Assembly: GCA_900542555.1 (NCBI GenBank)
Contig: UQNU01000044.1
Location: forward strand, 1-20,424
DNA: 20,424 nt
Source: an uncultured Collinsella sp.
GTDB lineage: Bacteria > Actinomycetota > Coriobacteriia > Coriobacteriales > Coriobacteriaceae
Direction of reading: 5' to 3'
The position numbers were made by a program, and so were the translations under genes. Position 1 is the stretch's first letter. The number at the start of each line of letters is the position of its first letter. Below the pieces are notes generated by a model. The model saw only the letters and a list, made by a program, of their open reading frames with translations. It was not told the DNA's origin and ran no database searches. Of the stretch, positions 15,710 to 20,424 are shown one piece after another.

Positions 15710-15737
15710 AGTATACACGCGCGGGTTTCTGCTGCAA
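15710..15737 (-). promoter_or_regulatory. Promoter of rplS
   Basis: On the minus strand TTGCAG (-35, plus 15732-15737) and TATACT (-10, plus 15710-15715) are 16 bases apart. The predicted transcript starts about 65 bases before the rplS ATG. A wide inverted repeat (GCGGGTTT at 15721-15728 and AAACCCGC at 15767-15774) places one arm in the spacer. Confidence 0.72.
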
Positions 15738-15783
15738 GAACAATTTTTTACGCAGACAAAAAGACAAAACCCGCACATGATAA

Positions 15784-15811
15784 CCGCCCGTCTCACAAAT
15801 GAGACGGGCGG
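15784..15811 (-). terminator. Terminator hairpin after ppdK
   Basis: A perfect 12-bp GC-rich stem (arms 15784-15795 and 15800-15811) with a four-base loop lies 40 bases past the ppdK stop. The sequence just downstream is only moderately T-rich (TTATC, then GGGTTTTGTCTTTTTG), so termination may be incomplete or occur further along. Confidence 0.75.
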
Positions 15812-15850
15812 CATGAAGGGGGGCTACACTAGGCGTCTACGCCCAAAACG

Positions 15851-18601
15851 TTAGGCGGGACGCTTGGCCTCGAGCTTGGCCTGGGCGGCAGCCAAGCGCG
15901 CGAGGGGCACGCGGTAGGGCGAGCAGGACACGTAGTCCACGTCGGCCACGTTAAACAGGCCCTTGATGGACTTGGGGTCGCCGCCGTGCTCGCCGCACAC
16001 GCCAAAGTGCATGCCCGGGTTGGTGGCGCGGCCCTTCTCGACAGCCATGCGCACCAGCTCGAGCACCGCCGCGTCGATGGTCTCGAAGGGATTGTCCTTC
16101 AAGATCTTCTTATGCATGTACAGCGGGATGAACTTAGCCTCGGCGTCGTCACGCGAGAAACCGAAGGTCGTCTGGGTGAGGTCGTTGGTGCCAAAACAGA
16201 AGAAGTCTGCGTAATGGGCGATCTCGTCAGCGACCATGCAGGCGCGCGGCAGCTCGAGCATCGTGCCCACGGGAATATTGAGCTCGACGCCCTCTTCGTC
16301 AGAAACCTCGGCGATCACGCGTTCGATAACCTCGCGGGTCTGGACATGCTCGGCCGTGATGGAAACGAGCGGAACCATGATCTCGGGGCGCGGGTCGACG
16401 CCCTCCTTGATAAGGTGGGCAGCAGCCGTGGCGACGGCGCGAACCTGCATGAGCGGCAGATCGCCAAAGACGACGGACAGGCGCACGCCCCGTAGGCCGA
16501 GCATCGGGTTGGACTCGACCATGCCGTCGATACGACGCAAGCGGGCGCGCAGGACGGCAAGCTCTTTCTCGCTGGCGCCAGCGGCTTCCTTCTTGGTGAT
16601 GGCGACCTCGAGCTCGCGAGGATTATCCAGGAACTCATGAAGCGGCGGATCGAGCAGGCGGACGACCACATCGCGACCGGACATGGTCTTGAACATCGCC
16701 AGGAAGTCCTCGGTCTGAACCTTGAGCAGGTCGGCCAGGGCCTGCTGCTTCACGGCCTCATCGTCAGACAGGATAAAGCTCTGGATGATGTTCTTGCGAT
16801 CGCCCAGGAACATGTGCTCGGTGCGGCATAGGCCGATGGCCTCGGCACCAAACTCGAGTGCGAGCTCGGCATCCTCGGGGTTGTCGGCGTTGACGCGCAC
16901 GTGGTTGGCGTGACCGTCGGTCTCGTCCAGACGGATCTCGTCGGCCCAGGACAGGATGGTGTCCAGATCGCCGGTGAGCTCGGCCGAAACCAGATCAACG
17001 GCGCCGTCGACGACGATACCCTGGGTGCCGTCGATGGAGATGACATCACCCTCGCGCAGCACGCGGTCGCTGCCCTCGATGCGCACGACCTTCTCGGCGG
17101 CATCGATGTGGAAGCGCTCGACGCCGCAGACGCAAGGCGTACCCATGCCGCGGGCGATAACGGCGGCATGACTCGTCTTGCCACCGTGGCTGGTCAGGAT
17201 GCCCTCGGCGGCGACCATGCCCTTCAGGTCATCGGGGTTGGTCTCCCAGCGAACCAGGATAACCTTGTGACCCTCGTTGGCGCGCGCGACGGCGTCATCG
17301 CTCGAGAACACGACCTCGCCCACGGCGGCACCGGGGCTGGCGTTAAGACCGCAGGCCAGCGCCTCGTACTTCTTGGAAGCATCGAACTGCGGGTGCAGGA
17401 GCTGGTCGAGCTGCGCGGGATCGATGCGGCTCACGGCCTCCTCGCGAGCGATCAGGCCCTCCTCGACCATTTCGATGGCGATGCGCAGAGCGGCGGTAGC
17501 GGTGCGCTTGCCCACGCGGGTCTGGAGCATCCAGAGCTTGCCCTGCTCGATGGTGAACTCGATATCGCACATATCGCGGTAGTGATCCTCGAGCGTCAGG
17601 AACACGCGCTCGAGCTCCTCACCTGCGGACTCGAGGCCCGGGGTGGTCTTAAGGTCGGCAATGGGCTCGGTGTTGCGGATGCCGGCGACGACATCCTCGC
17701 CCTGGGCGTTGACCAGAAAGTCGCCGTAGAACTCCTTAGTGCCGTCGGCCGGGTTGCGCGTAAAGGCGACGCCGGTCGCGGAGGTCTCACCCTTGTTGCC
17801 AAAGGCCATGGCTTGGACGTTGACGGCAGTACCGAGCTCGTCGGAGATGCCGTGCTGTTTGCGGTAGATGCAGGCGCGCTCGTTCATCCAGCTGCCAAAG
17901 ACGGCCTGGATGGCAAGACGCAGCTGAAGCTCAGGATCGTGCGGGAAGACGGGCTTGCCGTCGGCGACCTCGAGCTCGGGATACAGGGCGGCCTCGACGT
18001 TCTCGGAGAAGATGCCCTTGAAGGTCTCGACGAGCTCCTGCAGATCCTCGGCCGAAAGCTCGGAATCGACGCGGACTCCAGCGACCAGGCGGGCCTGGGT
18101 CAGGGCATTCTCGAATAGGTCGGCGTCAACGCCCATGACAACGTTGGAGAACATCTGGATAAAGCGACGGTAGCTATCCCAGACAAAGCGCGGGTTCTGC
18201 GTCTGCGCGATGAGACCCTGAACGGAGTCGTCGTTGAGACCCAAGTTGAGGACCGTGTCCATCATGCCAGGCATGGAAAACGGAGCGCCCGAGCGAACCG
18301 ACACGAGCAGCGGATCATTGTCGTCACCGAGCTTCTTGCCACAGCGGGCCTCGAGGTCGGCCTCGGCGGCAACGATCTCATCGAGTGCGCCTTCGGGCCA
18401 GACGTTGCCGGCACCGGAGTACTCGACGCAAGTCTGGCAGGTAATGGTAAAGCCACCGGGAACCGGCAGGCCGATGCGGCTCATCTCGGCAAGATTTGCG
18501 CCCTTGCCGCCAAGCACGAAGTTCATGGACTTGTCGCCCTCAGTGACACAGGTGCCCTGGGCGTCGGTTCCAAAACGGTAAACCCTCTTGCAATCGCTCA
18601 C
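15851..18601 (-). CDS. ppdK: pyruvate, phosphate dikinase
   Basis: PPDK reversibly converts pyruvate, ATP and phosphate to PEP, AMP and pyrophosphate. In anaerobes it links glycolysis and gluconeogenesis. The 916-residue product has the N-terminal ATP-grasp domain (LGGKGANLAEMSRIGLPVPG, then SVRSGAPFSMPGMMDTVLNL), the phosphohistidine domain with TSHGGKTSHAAVIARGMG (470-487, catalytic His478 and regulatory Thr476), and the PEP/pyruvate TIM barrel with GLCRTEHMF, FGTNDLTQTTFGFSRDD and GVCGEHGG (catalytic Cys869). Thr476 is the residue that PDRP-type regulators phosphorylate. GTG 18601 is chosen because AGGGG lies seven bases before it; ATG 18622 would put this site inside the gene. The gene encoding its regulator lies just upstream on the same strand, beyond a 306-bp regulatory gap. 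Confidence 0.97.
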   Translation of the reverse strand: MSDCKRVYRFGTDAQGTCVTEGDKSMNFVLGGKGANLAEMSRIGLPVPGGFTITCQTCVEYSGAGNVWPEGALDEIVAAEADLEARCGKKLGDDNDPLLVSVRSGAPFSMPGMMDTVLNLGLNDDSVQGLIAQTQNPRFVWDSYRRFIQMFSNVVMGVDADLFENALTQARLVAGVRVDSELSAEDLQELVETFKGIFSENVEAALYPELEVADGKPVFPHDPELQLRLAIQAVFGSWMNERACIYRKQHGISDELGTAVNVQAMAFGNKGETSATGVAFTRNPADGTKEFYGDFLVNAQGEDVVAGIRNTEPIADLKTTPGLESAGEELERVFLTLEDHYRDMCDIEFTIEQGKLWMLQTRVGKRTATAALRIAIEMVEEGLIAREEAVSRIDPAQLDQLLHPQFDASKKYEALACGLNASPGAAVGEVVFSSDDAVARANEGHKVILVRWETNPDDLKGMVAAEGILTSHGGKTSHAAVIARGMGTPCVCGVERFHIDAAEKVVRIEGSDRVLREGDVISIDGTQGIVVDGAVDLVSAELTGDLDTILSWADEIRLDETDGHANHVRVNADNPEDAELALEFGAEAIGLCRTEHMFLGDRKNIIQSFILSDDEAVKQQALADLLKVQTEDFLAMFKTMSGRDVVVRLLDPPLHEFLDNPRELEVAITKKEAAGASEKELAVLRARLRRIDGMVESNPMLGLRGVRLSVVFGDLPLMQVRAVATAAAHLIKEGVDPRPEIMVPLVSITAEHVQTREVIERVIAEVSDEEGVELNIPVGTMLELPRACMVADEIAHYADFFCFGTNDLTQTTFGFSRDDAEAKFIPLYMHKKILKDNPFETIDAAVLELVRMAVEKGRATNPGMHFGVCGEHGGDPKSIKGLFNVADVDYVSCSPYRVPLARLAAAQAKLEAKRPA

Positions 18602-18676
18602 GATACTTCCCCTTCCATGCACTTACGCGCACGACCGTGGTGACGAATCGACCCGCCGTATGCGAGCCATGAGGGT

Positions 18677-18682
18677 ACTATA
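18677..18682 (-). promoter_or_regulatory. Probable -10 box of ppdK promoter
   Basis: TATAGT on the minus strand, five of six matches to consensus, about 75 bases before the GTG start. The sequence at the -35 distance (GCAAGC at 18700-18705) bears no resemblance to TTGACA, which suggests an activator-dependent promoter. Confidence 0.5.
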
Positions 18683-18723
18683 CGGCGAGCATTGAGCGGG
18701 CTTGCGCAGAGGACGCGGGGGTT

Positions 18724-18771
18724 GGTAAACGTGGTAAATATGGCGGTAAACGGTAGGTAAAGGTGGTTACC
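18724..18771 (-). repeat. Array of TTTACC hexamers upstream of ppdK
   Basis: On the minus strand TTTACC occurs four times in the same orientation (plus GGTAAA at 18724-18729, 18733-18738, 18745-18750, 18756-18761), and a related palindromic GGTAACC lies at 18765-18771. Start-to-start distances are 9, 12, 11 and 9 bases, close to one helical turn. The array spans about 40 to 90 bp upstream of the -10-like box. It has the look of clustered binding sites for a regulator. No known regulator is recognised. Confidence 0.6.
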
Positions 18772-18776
18772 TTATG

Positions 18777-18807
18777 AAGATACCAATGCAAGAGGCTTGC
18801 AGGTCAA
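18777..18807 (-). promoter_or_regulatory. Possible promoter with palindrome in a 19-bp spacer
   Basis: On the minus strand TTGACC (-35-like, plus 18802-18807) and TATCTT (-10-like, plus 18777-18782) are 19 bases apart. The spacer contains the perfect palindrome TGCAAG-N3-CTTGCA (18787-18801). A long spacer with an internal dyad is typical of MerR-family-regulated promoters. No MerR-type gene is in this window, and the resemblance may be chance. Confidence 0.35.
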
Positions 18808-18907
18808 ATGCCAGTTTCTTGCTAAATCGCTTTACCATTATCGCGCATTATTTTTAGGTAGTCTTATAAAGACAGGCATTTTTAGCTACCCCAATAAGCT
18901 AGCTTTG

Positions 18908-19774
18908 CTAGGCTCGGCGGGCGGCGCGGCGGGCACGGGCTTCTTGGATTTCCTCCAAGTGACTAATGATCTCGGAGGCGCTCTCCTCGATCGCCTTGCC
19001 GTCGGTACGCACCACAAAGCAGCCCAGGCGCTTCATGAGGGCGCGAGCTTCCTCGAGCTCGCTGCGCACGCTCTCGGGCTCGGCATAGGAGCCGGCGACG
19101 GCACGGGCGTAGTCGTCGCCCAAGCGGCTATCGCGAATTTCGGAAATCACATCGACGGTCGAAATCAGGCCGAACAGGCGCATCGGGTCAACCTCGTAAA
19201 TCGACTTCGGCGGCTCCATGCCATGGGCCAACGGAACATTGGCAACCTTGTAACCTTGATAGGCCAAATACATCGACAACGGCGTCTTGGACGTGCGCGA
19301 TACGCCCAGCAGCACGATATCGGCACCCGACAGATCGTCGCAACCGCGCCCGTCATCGTGCTCAACGAAATACTCCATGGCCTCGATACGATGGAAATAG
19401 CGGTCATCGGTCCTGTGAATCACGCCCGCAACGCCCTTGGGCGGCACACCGATGAGCGACGACAGCACGGCGAGCGTCGGACCGATCAGGTCGACCGAGC
19501 GAATGTGCAGCATGCCCAAGTAGTCGAGCACACGAGCACGAAGGGCCGGGTCGACAATGGTGTGGAACACGGCGATATCGCGATGGTCGGCATCGACGCG
19601 CGGCCCCACAAATGACTTGACCTGCTCTACAGAGTTCACCTTGGGCAGGCGCAAGAGACGAAAAACCCCTTCATCAAATTGCCCGGACGCCGCAAGCACC
19701 ACCTCACAAGCGGTATCACCGAGCGAGTCGGAGATAACGATAACGGTGGGACAAGCGGTGACCGGGCAATCCAT
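18908..19774 (-). CDS. pyruvate, phosphate dikinase regulatory protein (PDRP, DUF299)
   Basis: This bifunctional regulator switches PPDK off by ADP-dependent phosphorylation of its active-site threonine and on again by phosphate-dependent dephosphorylation. The 288-residue product shows the N-terminal VIVISDSLGDTACEVV (11-26), IGVPPKGVAGVIHRTDDRYF (108-127), the P-loop-like GVSRTSKTPLSMYLA (157-171) and YQGYKVANVPLA (172-183). The ATG at 19774 has AAAAGGAG six bases upstream. The target enzyme, ppdK, is the next gene downstream and carries the expected Thr476 next to His478. The related PEP-synthase regulator PpsR belongs to the same family, but adjacency to ppdK and absence of ppsA decide for PDRP. 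It starts 34 bases after glyS, so the two are probably cotranscribed, as glyS and yqfL are clustered in B. subtilis. Confidence 0.94.
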   Translation of the reverse strand: MDCPVTACPTVIVISDSLGDTACEVVLAASGQFDEGVFRLLRLPKVNSVEQVKSFVGPRVDADHRDIAVFHTIVDPALRARVLDYLGMLHIRSVDLIGPTLAVLSSLIGVPPKGVAGVIHRTDDRYFHRIEAMEYFVEHDDGRGCDDLSGADIVLLGVSRTSKTPLSMYLAYQGYKVANVPLAHGMEPPKSIYEVDPMRLFGLISTVDVISEIRDSRLGDDYARAVAGSYAEPESVRSELEEARALMKRLGCFVVRTDGKAIEESASEIISHLEEIQEARARRAARRA

Positions 19775-19808
19775 GCGGGGCTCCTTTTGCGCTTACGCGC
19801 AGGCTGGC

Positions 19809-20395
19809 TTACTTTTTGCGGGCAAGCTCACCGATGTTGGCGATGCCGGAGAAAACGGCCTCGAAGCGGTTGAGCAGCTTAAGGCGATTATCGCGAAGCT
19901 GCTCGTCCTTGTCCATGACCATGACCTCGTCGAAGAAGCGGTCGATGGGGGCGCGCAGGGCGGCAAGGGCGGCAAATGCGGCCGGGTAATCCTCGGCAGC
20001 AAGGGCGGCGTCGACAGCGGTCTGAGCAGCCTCGGAGGCGTCGGCAAGCGCGAGCTCGGCCTCGCCCATCAGGGCGCGGTCGTACTCCGCACCCAGCTCG
20101 GGCTTGGAGATGTGCGCGGCGCGGGCATAGGCGGTCGCCAGGTTATCGAACGTCTCGGCATCGTTCTTGCGGGCCTCGTCGAGGGCGGCGCAGCGGGCGA
20201 AGAAAACGGACGGGGCGATGATGTGCACCGCGGAGACGGCGGCAACAGTATCGGCCGGGATCTTTTCGTCGCGGGCCATGCTCACCAGGCGGCCATGGAA
20301 GAAGTCGCGAACCTGCTGGGCGACCTCGGCGGCGTCGAACTCAATGCCCTGCTCACTGTAGAGCTCGAGGGCGAAATCGATGAGCGACGTGGGGT
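19809..20395 (-). CDS. glyS: glycyl-tRNA synthetase beta subunit, C-terminal fragment
   Basis: This is the last 194 residues of the beta subunit of the alpha2-beta2 glycyl-tRNA synthetase. The fragment carries the C-terminal anticodon-binding-like helical domain. It ends with the diagnostic APIDRFFDEVMVMDKDEQLR followed by NRLKLLNRFEAVFSGIANIG, which aligns with the end of E. coli GlyS. Upstream, FFHGRLVSMARDEKIPADTV fits the same domain. The reading frame stays open to the adapter at 20396, so there is no true start in the window and the gene is cut by the library, not by mutation. An internal GTG at 20285 should not be taken as a start. The alpha subunit gene glyQ is expected beyond the right end. 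Confidence 0.95.
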
Positions 20396-20424
20396 CTGTC
20401 TCTTATACACATCTCCGAGCCCAC
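20396..20424. other. Nextera Read 2 transposase adapter (artefact)
   Basis: The last 29 bases match the reverse complement of the Illumina Nextera Read 2 adapter, beginning with the 19-bp mosaic end CTGTCTCTTATACACATCT (20396-20414) and continuing CCGAGCCCAC. The glyS frame is coherent up to 20395. This is residual library sequence, not genome. Confidence 0.98.

Larger units (their letters stand above)
18602..18907 (-). promoter_or_regulatory. Regulatory gap between PDRP and ppdK
   Basis: This 306-bp gap holds no gene I can support. The part next to the regulator gene (18780-18905) is AT-rich compared with its surroundings. On the minus strand its order is: a small hairpin at the PDRP stop, two similar TA(C/G)CTAAAAAT stretches, a possible promoter with a palindrome in its spacer, an array of TTTACC hexamers, and finally a -10-like TATAGT before the ppdK leader. 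A hairpin GTCTT-ATA-AAGAC lies at 18861-18873. The separate elements are listed individually. Confidence 0.6.

Noticed and set aside
16901..18118. 405-codon plus-strand reading frame opposite ppdK
   Set aside because: Antisense shadow of the PPDK ATP-grasp and phosphohistidine regions, with no recognisable domain or ribosome-binding site.
18724..18771. CRISPR or microsatellite-type array
   Set aside because: Hexamers with 3-6 base spacers are far too short for CRISPR, and the spacing varies; clustered regulator sites fit better.
18797..19615. 272-codon plus-strand reading frame covering the regulatory gap and the PPDK regulator
   Set aside because: Most of it is antisense to the confidently identified PDRP. 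The low-GC part is intergenic.
1..20424. Inverted 19-bp Tn5 mosaic ends at both termini suggesting a transposon
   Set aside because: They are followed outward by Nextera Read 1 and Read 2 adapter sequence and lie exactly at the contig ends. There is no transposase gene.

Overview
This is a complete 20.4 kb contig of GC-rich bacterial chromosome. Every gene reads on the minus strand, so transcription runs from the right end to the left. I infer a Collinsella-like member of the Coriobacteriia (high-GC, Gram-positive-type gut Actinomycetota). The reasons are the GC-rich codon use, a Firmicutes-like gene order carrying actinobacterial-style yraN-comM-dprA and rseP-ispG blocks, the alpha/beta type glycyl-tRNA synthetase, and a pyruvate phosphate dikinase with its own regulator. 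The genus is an inference from gene content and recollection, not a search result. Both contig ends carry Illumina Nextera adapter sequence (1-32 and 20396-20424). Biological sequence is therefore about 33-20395, and the two end genes (proS, glyS) are cut by the library, not broken in the cell.

Layout in the order of transcription. (1) 20395-15851: the end of glyS, a PPDK regulatory kinase/phosphatase, a 306-bp regulatory gap with a hexamer array and a palindrome, then ppdK with a terminator hairpin. (2) 15737-14326: rplS with its own promoter, leader hairpin and UUCG-capped terminator, then rnhB with a strong terminator. (3) 14227-9018: a tightly overlapping run yraN-comM(yifB)-dprA-trmFO-xerC. 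These are DNA-uptake, tRNA-modification and chromosome-resolution genes. (4) 8968-7096: rpsB-tsf with a near-consensus promoter, a long leader and a terminator. (5) 7036-33: an eight-gene growth operon pyrH-frr-uppS-cdsA-dxr-rseP-ispG-proS, with gaps or overlaps of only a few bases.

The genes combine translation (rplS, rpsB, tsf, frr, proS, glyS, trmFO), UMP phosphorylation (pyrH), isoprenoid precursor synthesis by the MEP pathway (dxr, ispG), its use in the cell-wall lipid carrier (uppS), phospholipid synthesis (cdsA), intramembrane proteolysis (rseP), DNA maintenance or uptake (rnhB, xerC, dprA, comM, yraN) and the PEP/pyruvate node (ppdK and its regulator). Most of the order matches the rplS-to-proS segment of Bacillus subtilis.

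I found no new multi-gene system, mobile element, CRISPR array or RNA gene. The points most worth checking are a winged-helix-like insert inside RseP, an apparent AUA start codon for the Xer recombinase, the hexamer array upstream of ppdK with a palindrome inside a 19-bp promoter spacer, and the adapter sequence at both ends.
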